Below are positions 1 through 8,022 of a stretch of 34,550 nucleotides of DNA, piece by piece (position 1 is the stretch's first letter; every line of letters starts with the position of its first letter). This DNA is from an uncultured Bacteroidota bacterium (GTDB lineage: Bacteria; Bacteroidota; Bacteroidia; Chitinophagales; Chitinophagaceae): positions 1-34,550 of the forward strand of contig CAIQQR010000027.1 of assembly GCA_903874055.1 (NCBI GenBank), written 5' to 3'. Both the position numbers and the translations under genes were made by a program. Under the pieces are notes generated by a model. The model was not told where the DNA came from. It saw only the letters and a list, made by a program, of their open reading frames with translations, and searched no databases.

Positions 1-617
1 AATAGTTCATGCATTTTAAATAACAGGTCATCAAAATCCATTGCACCGCTTTTAAAACAACGCGCTACATAGCTTGCATAAATCTCTGCAATTTGTGGAC
101 GATTGCTTCTGGCGTCTTCTTGTTTTAAAAAATTGTCCATAGCATATTCTGCTGGACCCACTAAAGCATTTTTTGCACTTGAAATTCTATTTAAAACAAT
201 ATTGGGTTTATATAATTTATCATCTAAACCCATATCGTTAATAACTTGTTTTAATACCGACTTAGAATCGTCGGAATCATAGATGGTAAAGCTTTGAGGA
301 TACCCTATTTTAGACGCTTCCGCTCTTAATATGCGTGCAAATACACTATGGAATGTACCGATATATAAATTTCTTGCTTCCGTATTACCAAGTGCTTTTT
401 CAACACGCGCTTTCATTTCGGCCGCAGCCTTATTAGTAAAAGTAAGTGCAAGAATATTAAATGAATCCACACCACTATACATTAAATGTGCAATGCGTGA
501 AGTAAGTACTTTTGTTTTACCACTACCTGCTCCGGCAATAATCATCAAGGGGCCATTCAAATGTAAAACCGCTTCTTTCTGTCTTTCGTTGAGTCCGTCT
601 AAATACGCTTGTTGCAT
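1..617 (-). CDS. UvrD/PcrA-type superfamily 1 DNA helicase, N-terminal part
   Basis: An ATP-dependent 3'-5' DNA helicase of the UvrD/Rep/PcrA family, acting in nucleotide-excision repair or replication restart. About 205 codons are visible; the gene runs off the left edge, so only domain 1A/1B is here. The start reads MQQAYLDGLNERQKEAV, then the Walker A motif GAGSGKT near residues 31-37, motif Ia (LALTFTNKAAAEMK) and the GTFHS motif, then MDFDDLLF near the cut end. All match the family order. The ATG at 617 is the first in frame and follows a TATCTTCG promoter-like box by 4 bases. UvrD, PcrA and Rep cannot be told apart from this portion. Confidence 0.92.
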   Translation of the reverse strand, partial: MQQAYLDGLNERQKEAVLHLNGPLMIIAGAGSGKTKVLTSRIAHLMYSGVDSFNILALTFTNKAAAEMKARVEKALGNTEARNLYIGTFHSVFARILRAEASKIGYPQSFTIYDSDDSKSVLKQVINDMGLDDKLYKPNIVLNRISSAKNALVGPAEYAMDNFLKQEDARSNRPQIAEIYASYVARCFKSGAMDFDDLLFKMHEL

Positions 618-621
618 TGAG

Positions 622-650
622 CGAAGATAAACAAAAACCCCACCTTTCAA
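622..650 (-). promoter_or_regulatory. Promoter-like site for the helicase gene, overlapping a terminator
   Basis: TATCTTCG (622-629, minus strand) fits the Bacteroidota -7 box TAnnTTTG with one mismatch. CTTG-like sequence 18 bases upstream (648-651) would be the -33 box and lies in the loop of the upstream gene's terminator hairpin. Only 4 bases separate the box from the ATG. Confidence 0.45.
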
Positions 651-661
651 GGGTGGGGTTT
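630..661 (-). terminator. Intrinsic terminator of the OmpA-family lipoprotein gene
   Basis: A 10-bp perfect stem (AAACCCCACC at 635-644 with GGTGGGGTTT at 652-661). Read on the minus strand it runs into TTTTTGTTT, so it ends transcripts coming from the gene at 689-1579. Confidence 0.8.
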
Positions 662-688
662 GATAGTTTTTATAAAACTAAAATGGTC

Positions 689-1579
689 TTACTTTTTCTC
701 TAGTAATTTGAAGAATTGATCTAATTGAGGTAAGATCACGATTCTTGTACGTCTGTTTTTAGCTCTGTTTTCAGCCGTATTGTTTTCTGCAACAGGAATA
801 TATTCTGATCTACCAGCAGCAGTCATACGCTTAGGATCTAAACCATAAGTTTCTTGTAAAATACGTACTACTGTAGTTGCACGCTTTACAGATAAATCCC
901 AGTTGTCTTCTAAAGCAGGATTTGTACCTAATAATTGTTTAGTGTCTGTGTGACCTTCCACCATAAATTCAATTTGAGGTTGAGCAGCTAATACTTTAGC
1001 AACCTTACCTAGCACCACTTTAGCTTTATCTGTAACAGTAAAGCTTCCACTTTTAAATAATAATTTATCAGAGATGTCTACGTAAACAACACCTTTATCC
1101 ACTTTAACATTGATATCTCCATCGCTTAAATCACCAATCGCACCTTTCAAATTCATTACCAAGTTCATGTTAATAGAATCTTTACGCGCAATTGAGCTTT
1201 GTAAACCTTGAATATATAAATCTTTAGCACCAAGATTATCTAAAGACTTTTTAATGCTTTCCGCTTGAGCGCCAGTAACTACTGATAAATCTTTTAATTG
1301 ACTTAACACTACATTGTTATTAGATTTTAAGAAATCTATTTGTTTGTTTAAATCATCAATTGTTGCTTGAGCAGATTTTGCTTTATCATTTGCCTTGTCG
1401 GTAGCTGACTTACTTTTGTTTAATTCGTCTTCAGCATTACGTAGTTTTCCTTGTAATTCTGCATAAGCACCATTCAATTGAGCAACTTTTGCTTCACTTT
1501 CTTGTAATTTTTTAGGACTCACACAAGAATAAGCACCTATACTTACAATTGCAAGTGCTAAAAAAATCTTACTTTTCAT
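689..1579 (-). CDS. OmpA-family lipoprotein with coiled-coil N-terminus
   Basis: A predicted outer-membrane lipoprotein that anchors the envelope to peptidoglycan. It has an N-terminal signal with lipobox ending at Cys19 (SIGAYSC), then a long Lys/Ala/Asn-rich coiled-coil stretch at about residues 22-125, then an OmpA-like peptidoglycan-binding domain at about 160-285 with VEGHTDTK and NRRTRIVILP. Family knowledge: OmpA domains bind diaminopimelate through conserved Asp/Arg residues, which are present here. At 296 residues it is longer than Pal (about 170) because of the coiled coil, so it is a Pal-like or MotB-like stalk protein rather than Pal itself. It is transcribed alone: it has a full-consensus promoter upstream and a strong hairpin terminator downstream. 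Confidence 0.88.
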   Translation of the reverse strand: MKSKIFLALAIVSIGAYSCVSPKKLQESEAKVAQLNGAYAELQGKLRNAEDELNKSKSATDKANDKAKSAQATIDDLNKQIDFLKSNNNVVLSQLKDLSVVTGAQAESIKKSLDNLGAKDLYIQGLQSSIARKDSINMNLVMNLKGAIGDLSDGDINVKVDKGVVYVDISDKLLFKSGSFTVTDKAKVVLGKVAKVLAAQPQIEFMVEGHTDTKQLLGTNPALEDNWDLSVKRATTVVRILQETYGLDPKRMTAAGRSEYIPVAENNTAENRAKNRRTRIVILPQLDQFFKLLEKK

Positions 1580-1624
1580 ACTCTATTTTTTTTATTTATT
1601 AATAAAATTTGCCAACGGCTAAAA

Positions 1625-1655
1625 CAAAAATACTAATATAGAACAGCCTTTCAAA
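1625..1655 (-). promoter_or_regulatory. Full-consensus Bacteroidota promoter of the OmpA-family gene
   Basis: On the minus strand TTTG (1652-1655) is followed after exactly 19 bases by TATTTTTG (1625-1632), matching the TTTG-N19-TAnnTTTG consensus known from Bacteroides. It lies 45 bases before the ATG at 1579 and is the best-matching protein-gene promoter in the window. Confidence 0.75.
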
Positions 1656-1681
1656 ACATTTGTTTAAAAATTAACTTGACG

Positions 1682-2245
1682 CTAACCTTCTATGTCTTCG
1701 GTGATGCTATAATCGGGAATATATCCTAGCATACCCTTAAAAAAGGCAACAATTTTTCGTTTGTCTCCTGTTTCATCATCACTTGTGTAAAAAGGTGCTC
1801 CAAATACCACTTTTTTGTTACCAAAGTCTAAGCCAACTAGAATTATGGGGATATTGGCGTTTTTAGCAATATGGTAAAAGCCGGTTCTAAGCCTGCTCAC
1901 CTTTTTTCGAGTTCCCTCTGGAGATAAGGCAATATGAAAGCTTTCTTTCTCATTATATAGCTTTACCACCTGGTCAACCTGATTTAGGTTTTTGCTTCTT
2001 TCTACAGGAAAACCGCCCAATTTTCGCAAAATAACCCCAAAAATGCCCCAAAAAAGCTCTTTTTTGCCCAAAAAATGCACAAATTCAATATGCACTTTTT
2101 TTCTAATAGCAAGTCCTAGAAAAAAGTCTAAATAATGGGTATGAGGTGCGACAACCAGGATGGACTTTTTCAATTCAAAAGGAAATTGACCTTCCACCTT
2201 CCAACCTCTCACTTTAAAAATCCACCAAGCAATTAACTGTTGCAT
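1682..2245 (-). CDS. PlsC-like 1-acylglycerol-phosphate acyltransferase family protein
   Basis: A membrane-associated acyltransferase of the lysophosphatidic-acid type, 187 residues. It shows the HX4D catalytic motif (HTHYLD) near residue 37 and the PEGTR substrate-binding motif near residue 110; both define the family. The open frame extends upstream to 2314, but that extension overlaps selU. The ATG at 2245 lies 5 bases past the selU stop and begins MQQLIAWWIFKVRGWKVEG, a typical hydrophobic start, so it is preferred. The protein is short for PlsC (about 240) and lacks a clear second membrane segment. Its true acceptor (lysophospholipid or another lipid) cannot be read from the sequence. 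It is the last gene of a tight minus-strand cluster after a glycosyltransferase and selU. Confidence 0.82.
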   Translation of the reverse strand: MQQLIAWWIFKVRGWKVEGQFPFELKKSILVVAPHTHYLDFFLGLAIRKKVHIEFVHFLGKKELFWGIFGVILRKLGGFPVERSKNLNQVDQVVKLYNEKESFHIALSPEGTRKKVSRLRTGFYHIAKNANIPIILVGLDFGNKKVVFGAPFYTSDDETGDKRKIVAFFKGMLGYIPDYSITEDIEG

Positions 2246-2250
2246 ATAAT

Positions 2251-3318
2251 TTATTGAGTCAAAGCTAATAACAAATCTGCATTTTCTTCTTCCTTCACGT
2301 CGGCTGCCTCCCATTTTATTACTTTTAATTTCGGGAATTCCAGATTCACTTCGGGATGTGTAAATTTTTCATACCATTTATCATAGTACTTTAATAATAT
2401 ATTAAATGCAGCACTTATATCGTCGTTTTCTAAAAATTGGATTGTATTTTTTGTTTCTAATCCTCCCAATCTTTTTTGTATTCTTTGGGTTGCACTAATT
2501 AAATCGGCTTTATTAAAAATACCATATTGCTTCACAATAAACTGTAACCTTTTTTCAAAAGGAATATTGATAAAGTAGCAAGCGCTATTGCGCATTAATT
2601 TAAAAAATGGAGTAGGGACCATTACAGTTCCAATTCTTTGACTTTCATCTTCCACCCAAATATACTTTTGAGTAGACGAAAATTTTGATAAAGCAAGTCC
2701 TAATAAGTTTTCAAACATTTCTTGACTCGGTTGAGTTGCTTGTCCAATAGCACCGAAAGAGGATCCTTTATGATTGGCCAATCCTTCTAGGTCAATAATA
2801 TTTTCTCCTTTAAATTTTAAGGCATGTAAAATTTCAGTTTTGCCTGAACCGGTATAACCACCAATCACTTTTAATTCAAATTCTTTTTCAAAATGTGCAA
2901 TGATCCAATTTCGATAAGTTTTATATCCACCAACCAGTTGCGTTACCTTAAATCCATATAAGTCTAATAACCAGGCTACCGCTGCACTGCGCATTCCTCC
3001 TCTCCAGCAATGTACAATTATTGAAGGCTTTTTACCCTCATTATTTTCTTGATATTTTTTTACCCAGGTTTCCACTTGATTTACCATCTCAAGCATTTTA
3101 TCACCAAACATGGGCAGTGCAATTTTAATAGCATCTTCTCTACTTTGTTTTTTATAGGTAGTACCCACAACGACTCTTTGTTCATTACTAAAAAGGGGTA
3201 AAGAATAAGCACCAGGAATATGTGCATGCTCAAACTCAAGTGGGCTGCGCACATCAATGGTAATTTGATCTTGGCCATTTTGTGTATATGCTTCGATACT
3301 TATTTTTTGAACTGCCAT
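2251..3318 (-). CDS. selU: tRNA 2-selenouridine synthase (SelU/MnmH)
   Basis: Converts 2-thiouridine to 2-selenouridine at the wobble position of tRNAs for Lys, Glu and Gln, through a geranylated intermediate. The 355 residues hold an N-terminal rhodanese domain (about 5-135) with catalytic Cys104 in CWRGGMRS, then a P-loop GGYTGSGKTE at about 153-162 and the downstream nucleotide-binding domain. Length and motif order match the family. It starts 1 base after the upstream glycosyltransferase ends. A TATCTTTG box inside that gene's last codons (3323-3330) sits only 4 bases before this ATG, so it may be transcribed separately. Selenophosphate synthetase (SelD), its selenium donor partner, is not in the window. 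Confidence 0.93.
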   Translation of the reverse strand: MAVQKISIEAYTQNGQDQITIDVRSPLEFEHAHIPGAYSLPLFSNEQRVVVGTTYKKQSREDAIKIALPMFGDKMLEMVNQVETWVKKYQENNEGKKPSIIVHCWRGGMRSAAVAWLLDLYGFKVTQLVGGYKTYRNWIIAHFEKEFELKVIGGYTGSGKTEILHALKFKGENIIDLEGLANHKGSSFGAIGQATQPSQEMFENLLGLALSKFSSTQKYIWVEDESQRIGTVMVPTPFFKLMRNSACYFINIPFEKRLQFIVKQYGIFNKADLISATQRIQKRLGGLETKNTIQFLENDDISAAFNILLKYYDKWYEKFTHPEVNLEFPKLKVIKWEAADVKEEENADLLLALTQ

Positions 3319-3319
3319 A

Positions 3320-4408
3320 CTACAAAGATAGACGCTTTAATTCGCTTGCTAATGCTTCTTGGTTAAAAGATAAAAATGTTGGTGTTTGGTATTCAAATTT
3401 TTTTGCTGCTTTTAATGCATCTAATAAATTAAAATTTTCTTGATCAAAATAAATAGCCCATTTTTTTTCATGCCAATAATGCGCTAGATATTCTTGTTCG
3501 GTTTGACCAGGCGTTGGAATTAAAATCAATTTCTTTTTAAAAGGAATAAGCTCTAAAAGCGTGGTATAGCCTCCTCTACAAATAATAAACTCAGCATTAT
3601 TTATTTGATCAGCAAGCGCTTTTCCAATTAAGTGATGATAAAGCGTTCCTTTTAAAGTTATTTTATTATATAATTTATTATCAGGAACACCTGCAACAAT
3701 AACAAATGGATAATTCAAATCGTTTCCGCTATTCCACAAAATATTTTCAAAAATTGCTCTTTGTGGATCTGGTCCTGAAACAATTCCTAAAAATTTTATT
3801 TCATTTTCATACTCATTTTCTTGTACATATTCTTGAAGCCTTGATAAACAATTCATATACCAAATATCAATTGCCGGAAGTTGATTTGTGTTTACTAAAT
3901 TTCCTGCAATATTATTAGGGGGCTTGCTATCCGCTACCCAGCATGCATTGAATTTATTGATAAAATGATAGGAAATATTTTGACATAATCGCGTCAACCA
4001 ATTATAAGGAGTTTGAATTTCCAATTGATGTGTAATAAAAACACTAGTAATTGATTTATGAAAAAATCCATAACGGTTGTCCGAAATAATTAAATCAAAA
4101 TGATGTTGTTTACTTATTTTATTTAACCATTTATTTTCCCGAATAATTGAAATAATGATTTTTGGAACTTGAAAAAGTATTGTTGGAATTAAAAACTTTT
4201 TCTGTTTTGCGTAATGAATACGATATCCTTTTAAAGGAATAAATACAGCATTGGGAAATTCTTCTCTCAAAATACTTGCTTGTTTTCCTTCACCTGCAAT
4301 ATAAATACAGTAGTTAAGTGCCGCTAATGCATGAATAAGGGGAATGCATCTTGTAGCATGACCTAATCCCCAATCTAGTGGAGCAATACAAACAGCTTTT
4401 TGTTCCAT
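3320..4408 (-). CDS. MurG-like glycosyltransferase (GT28-type fold)
   Basis: A probable nucleotide-sugar glycosyltransferase of 362 residues with a GT-B fold. The N-terminus has the glycine-rich DWGLGHATRCIPLI motif (about 12-25), comparable to the GGxxGH acceptor loop of MurG. The C-terminal half has FIICRGGYTTLLELIPFKKK, matching the donor-binding signature of GT28 enzymes, followed by IPTPGQTEQEYLA. The sugar donor and acceptor are not known; a UDP-sugar and a lipid or glycan acceptor are likely. It heads a cluster with selU and a PlsC-like acyltransferase. A weak TAATTTAG box lies 6 bases before the ATG at 4408. Confidence 0.75.
   Translation of the reverse strand: MEQKAVCIAPLDWGLGHATRCIPLIHALAALNYCIYIAGEGKQASILREEFPNAVFIPLKGYRIHYAKQKKFLIPTILFQVPKIIISIIRENKWLNKISKQHHFDLIISDNRYGFFHKSITSVFITHQLEIQTPYNWLTRLCQNISYHFINKFNACWVADSKPPNNIAGNLVNTNQLPAIDIWYMNCLSRLQEYVQENEYENEIKFLGIVSGPDPQRAIFENILWNSGNDLNYPFVIVAGVPDNKLYNKITLKGTLYHHLIGKALADQINNAEFIICRGGYTTLLELIPFKKKLILIPTPGQTEQEYLAHYWHEKKWAIYFDQENFNLLDALKAAKKFEYQTPTFLSFNQEALASELKRLSL
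3323..3330 (-). promoter_or_regulatory. TAnnTTTG box before selU
   Basis: Perfect TATCTTTG on the minus strand, 4 bases before the selU ATG and inside the 3' end of the glycosyltransferase gene. No good TTTG at -33 is seen. Confidence 0.5.
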
Positions 4409-4433
4409 TGACCACTAAATTAGTTAATCTGCA

Positions 4434-4973
4434 TCAATAACGCTTAGTATCATTTTGTTTTTCCATTGCTAAAACAACACCATTAATGCAATATCTTAAC
4501 CCTGTTGGAGGAGGACCATCTTCAAATACATGTCCTAAATGTGATTTACATTTTCCGCATTGCACTTCGGTACGTACCATACCATGTGAATTATCTGGCG
4601 TGTAAATAATGGCTGATTTTGTAATGGGTTCAAAAAAACTAGGCCATCCACAACCACTGCTAAATTTTGCATTACTCTTAAATAGTGGGTTTCCACATAC
4701 AATACAATGATAAGTGCCCACTTCCTTACTTTCTTCAAAAGGAGAGGTAAAAGGACGCTCTGTCCCTTTTTGTCTTGCAACTGCAAATACTTCGGGTGCT
4801 AGAATATTGGCCCAAACGCTATCTGCTACCACTACTGCATCCTTTTGTTCTGGTTTATAATAGGGATTGTTCTTATTTTCCATGGTATTCTTTTTTAAAG
4901 TGTTTGACTTTGTAGTTGACTGCCCACAAGCAGTAAAACTAATTAAAGTCAACAAACAAAGTGTTTTAAACAT
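4434..4973 (-). CDS. msrB: Methionine-R-sulfoxide reductase B, lipoprotein form
   Basis: Reduces the R epimer of methionine sulfoxide in oxidised proteins. The 179 residues begin with a lipoprotein signal ending at Cys16 ([10 protein letters not shown]), so the enzyme is probably anchored in the envelope rather than cytoplasmic. The MsrB domain spans about 45-172. Structural zinc is held by two CxxC pairs (Cys90/93, Cys139/142); the catalytic Cys is Cys162 in [12 protein letters not shown] and a candidate resolving Cys is Cys108 in SSGCGWPSF. Many MsrBs have RYCxNS; here Gly replaces that Ser. The gene stands alone, divergent from adk. Confidence 0.92.
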   Translation of the reverse strand: MFKTLCLLTLISFTACGQSTTKSNTLKKNTMENKNNPYYKPEQKDAVVVADSVWANILAPEVFAVARQKGTERPFTSPFEESKEVGTYHCIVCGNPLFKSNAKFSSGCGWPSFFEPITKSAIIYTPDNSHGMVRTEVQCGKCKSHLGHVFEDGPPPTGLRYCINGVVLAMEKQNDTKRY

Positions 4974-5076
4974 AAAATTGGTTTCTATTATAAAAATACT
5001 AACAAGTATTCGAAAGCTTTGTTCAGTTTTTTATTTGTTGTAAGGCCATTTTGTAAAATAATTTAATGGAGTTCAG

Positions 5077-5084
5077 TATCTTTG
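5077..5084 (+). promoter_or_regulatory. TAnnTTTG box before adk
   Basis: Perfect TATCTTTG, 16 bases before the adk ATG. The nearest TTTG (5050-5053) is 23 bases upstream, longer than the usual 19. Confidence 0.5.
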
Positions 5085-5100
5085 AATCCAACTCCTTATC

Positions 5101-5676
5101 ATGTTCAATTTAATATTATTTGGCCCTCCAGGTAGCGGCAAAGGCACACAAAGTGAAAATATTATTGCAGCTTATGGCTTGCAACACTTGTCCACTGGAA
5201 ATTTATTAAGATCAGAAATCGCAGGTCAAACTACATTAGGTTTGAAAGCTAAAACCTTAATGGATGCAGGTCAATTGGTTCCAGACGAAGTGGTAATTGG
5301 AATGGTAGATAATTTTATGAATGCACATCCTGAGGCAAAAGGGTTTTTATTTGATGGTTTTCCTCGTACTACAGCTCAATGTGTTGCTTTAGATGATTTG
5401 TTAAAACAAAAAGGAAATGAAATTAATGTAGTGTTGGCATTGGAAGTTGGAGAGGAAGAATTGGTTAAAAGATTATTAAGTCGTGGCGCAACATCGGGCC
5501 GTAGTGATGATACCAACGAAACTGTAATTCGTGCAAGAATTAAAGAGTATAACGATAAAACTACCGCTGTTGCTACTTATTACGCACAATTTGAAAAAGT
5601 AGTGAATGTAAAAGGAGAAGGATCTGTAGAAAGCATTTATGCTGATTTGAAAAAAGAAATTGACGCAAGAATTTAA
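5101..5676 (+). CDS. adk: Adenylate kinase
   Basis: Interconverts ATP + AMP with 2 ADP in the cytoplasm. The 191 residues contain the P-loop GPPGSGKGT (8-16), the AMP-binding LSTGNLLRSEI segment, the FDGFPRT motif (about 84-90) and SGRSDDTNETVIRARI, which replaces the long LID domain. It is therefore the short-LID, zinc-free form usual in Bacteroidota. The stop codon overlaps that of the convergent fabG within a TTTAAA palindrome, so there is no intergenic terminator. Confidence 0.96.
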   Translation: MFNLILFGPPGSGKGTQSENIIAAYGLQHLSTGNLLRSEIAGQTTLGLKAKTLMDAGQLVPDEVVIGMVDNFMNAHPEAKGFLFDGFPRTTAQCVALDDLLKQKGNEINVVLALEVGEEELVKRLLSRGATSGRSDDTNETVIRARIKEYNDKTTAVATYYAQFEKVVNVKGEGSVESIYADLKKEIDARI

Positions 5677-6428
5677 ATATTCAAACCACCGCAAGCACTA
5701 ATTACTTGTCCTGTAACATAGCTACTCATTTCACTAGCCAAAAACAAAGTGGTGTTCGCAATTTCTTCGGCCTTACCAAATCTTCCTAAAGGAATTTTAT
5801 CTAAGAATGCTTTACCTGCTTCCCCTTCATTTAAATAATGCGTCATGTCGGTTTCAATAAAACCAGGAGCAATCGCATTACAACGAATATTTCTACTACC
5901 AATTTCGGCAGCGATTGACTTTGTAAAACCAATGATACCTGCTTTGCTAGCTGCATAGCTACTTTGACCTGCATTGCCTCGGATACCAATAATAGAACTC
6001 ATATTAATAATACTACCACTTCTTGCTTTCATCATTGGACGAATCACTTGTTTGGTCATATTAAATACACTTTTCAAATTCGTTTCCATCACATCATCCC
6101 ATTGTTCTGGGGTCATGCGTAACAATAAATTGTCTTTTGAAATTCCTGCATTGTTTACACAAATATCAACGGTGCCAAATGTAGACACTACATCGTTTAC
6201 AAAAGTTTCACATGCAGCAAAATCCCCTGCATTTGCTTTATATGCTTTGGCCTTAACGCCTAATTTTTCAATTTCAGCTACTAATAAACTTGCTTTTTCG
6301 GCACTGCTATCACTCACATAAGTGAATGCAATGTGAGCGCCTTGTTCCGCTAATTTTAACGCAATTGCTGCACCAATTCCTCTTGCTGCCCCTGTAACTA
6401 TGGCTACTTTTCCAGCTAATAATTTCAT
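5673..6428 (-). CDS. fabG: 3-oxoacyl-[acyl-carrier-protein] reductase
   Basis: NADPH-dependent reduction of 3-oxoacyl-ACP in fatty-acid elongation; a classical SDR of 251 residues. It has the TGAARGIGAAIA dinucleotide motif (about 12-23), NNAGISKDNLLLRM, and the catalytic Ser...YAASK set (INMSSIIG and SSYAASKAG). NNAGI(S/T)+DNLLLRM is typical of true FabG rather than of general SDRs. It lies 40 bases downstream of the GH3 gene on the same strand, with its own TATCTTTG box overlapping the end of that gene. It converges with adk, with stop codons overlapping. Confidence 0.93.
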   Translation of the reverse strand: MKLLAGKVAIVTGAARGIGAAIALKLAEQGAHIAFTYVSDSSAEKASLLVAEIEKLGVKAKAYKANAGDFAACETFVNDVVSTFGTVDICVNNAGISKDNLLLRMTPEQWDDVMETNLKSVFNMTKQVIRPMMKARSGSIINMSSIIGIRGNAGQSSYAASKAGIIGFTKSIAAEIGSRNIRCNAIAPGFIETDMTHYLNEGEAGKAFLDKIPLGRFGKAEEIANTTLFLASEMSSYVTGQVISACGGLNI

Positions 6429-6458
6429 ACGATCAATATTTATTTATAATTATTATAG

Positions 6459-6466
6459 CAAAGATA
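6459..6466 (-). promoter_or_regulatory. TAnnTTTG box before fabG
   Basis: Perfect TATCTTTG on the minus strand, 30 bases before the fabG ATG and straddling the end of the GH3 gap. The -33 position reads GTTC, a poor match. Confidence 0.45.
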
Positions 6467-6468
6467 AT

Positions 6469-7986
6469 TTAATTAATTGCTTCATGAACAGATTTAATCT
6501 CTTCGATATATTTTCTCTCATTGGATAATCTTGGCACTTTATGTTGTCCTCCCAACTTCCCCTTTTGTTTTAACCATTCATGAAAACATCCTGATTTTAC
6601 AGCAGTCACTTTGGGCATACCCAGTGCAATATTTTTATGTCGCTTTGCTTCGTAATCACTATTTAAACTTTGTAAGTTTTTATCAAGTGCTTCCGTAAAA
6701 GCTTGCATGTCTTTTGGATTTTCATCAAATTCAATCAACCACTCATGAGCACCCGAATTTTTGTCTGACATATAAATTGGAGCAGCAGTATATTCTTTCA
6801 TAGTTATGCCAAACTCAATACAGGCTTCACTAATCGCCTTATCTGTGTTGTCAGAAATAACTTCTTCACCAAAAGCATTTATGTATTGTTTAATCCTACC
6901 AGATACTTTAATTCTGAATGGAGCAACACTTGTAAATTGAATGGTATCTCCTACCAAGTACCTCCACAAACCACCATTAGTGCTAATTACAATAGCATAA
7001 TTTTTTCCTACTACTACTTTATCTAAACCAATAGTGATAGGATTTGGTTTTCCATATTCTTCGGTCGGCATGAATTCATAAAAAATGCCATGTTGTAAAA
7101 ACAATAACATTCCTTCCTCGTTCACTCGATCCTGTGCTGCAAAAAATCCTTCGCTTGCATTGTATATTTCTATGTAGTTACAATTGGGACCAATGATTTT
7201 TTCAAATTGTGCTTTGTAGGGGGTAAATGCAACCCCACCATGAATATAGAGTTCAAAATTGGGCCATACTTCTTTGATATTCTTTTTACCCGAGATGGCT
7301 AATATTCTTTTTAATAAAACCAAGGTCCAAGTAGGCACACCAGCGATAGAACTTACGTCTTCGTTAATGGTGCTTTGCGCAAGGCTTTCAATTTTTTGTT
7401 CCCACTCGTCCATAAGTGCAATGGAAAGTTCGGGCGTGCGAATTAGGCTGGACCAAAATGGTGAGTTCTGCAACAATACCCCACTTAAATCGCCATACTG
7501 AATGTTTTCTTTGATGGGATGCACTTGATGACTTCCTCCAATTACTAAGCCTTTGCCCATTAATAAATCACTATCTGGTAAATCATGATAATAAATGGTA
7601 AGTACATCTTTAGATCCTTGAAAGTGGTTGTCTTCAATACTTTCCTTGGTAAGTGGAATAAATTTACTCTTGTCATTAGTAGTACCACTACTTTTTGCAA
7701 ACCATTCAACAGGAGTATTCCATAAAACAGACTCTTCACCCTCCATAATTTGATCAATGTAGGGTTTTAAATCCTCGTATTCATGTATGGGAACAGTCTC
7801 TTTAAATTTTCGGATATTAAAAATTTCAGCAAATTGAAATTTGCGTCCAAACTGGGTATACTGACCATGCGTAATTAAATCCTGAAGTACTTCGCGTTGA
7901 GCTGCAATAGGGTCATTTACCCAGTGCTCTATTCGCCAGTAGCGAAGGCGAGCCAGTCTTGACAATGCGGGACTAAAAATCTTCAT
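6469..7986 (-). CDS. GH3 auxin-responsive-promoter family protein (acyl-adenylating enzyme)
   Basis: A bacterial homologue of plant GH3 acyl-acid amido synthetases, 505 residues, full length for the bacterial family. Visible motifs are FAKSSGTTNDKSKFIP (the ATP-binding P-loop-like motif of the firefly-luciferase/ANL fold, about 90-105), GGVAFTPYK, EIYNASEGFFA (motif equivalent to YxxTE) and LWRYLVGDTIQF. The plant enzymes join amino acids to jasmonate or auxin; the substrate in Bacteroidota is not established, and nothing here shows auxin chemistry. The gene starts 36 bases after lptB ends, on the same strand, so it probably forms an operon with lptB and perhaps fabG. Confidence 0.88.
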   Translation of the reverse strand: MKIFSPALSRLARLRYWRIEHWVNDPIAAQREVLQDLITHGQYTQFGRKFQFAEIFNIRKFKETVPIHEYEDLKPYIDQIMEGEESVLWNTPVEWFAKSSGTTNDKSKFIPLTKESIEDNHFQGSKDVLTIYYHDLPDSDLLMGKGLVIGGSHQVHPIKENIQYGDLSGVLLQNSPFWSSLIRTPELSIALMDEWEQKIESLAQSTINEDVSSIAGVPTWTLVLLKRILAISGKKNIKEVWPNFELYIHGGVAFTPYKAQFEKIIGPNCNYIEIYNASEGFFAAQDRVNEEGMLLFLQHGIFYEFMPTEEYGKPNPITIGLDKVVVGKNYAIVISTNGGLWRYLVGDTIQFTSVAPFRIKVSGRIKQYINAFGEEVISDNTDKAISEACIEFGITMKEYTAAPIYMSDKNSGAHEWLIEFDENPKDMQAFTEALDKNLQSLNSDYEAKRHKNIALGMPKVTAVKSGCFHEWLKQKGKLGGQHKVPRLSNERKYIEEIKSVHEAIN

Positions 7987-8022
7987 AGGCGTACCACAAT
8001 ATACGCCATACGCTTAAATAAT

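Noticed and set aside
331-630. Plus-strand open frame of 99 codons
   Set aside because: Antisense to the clearly conserved helicase frame; no family resemblance. The same reasoning removes frames such as 3706-3918, 5974-6321, 12412-12696 and 14260-14640.
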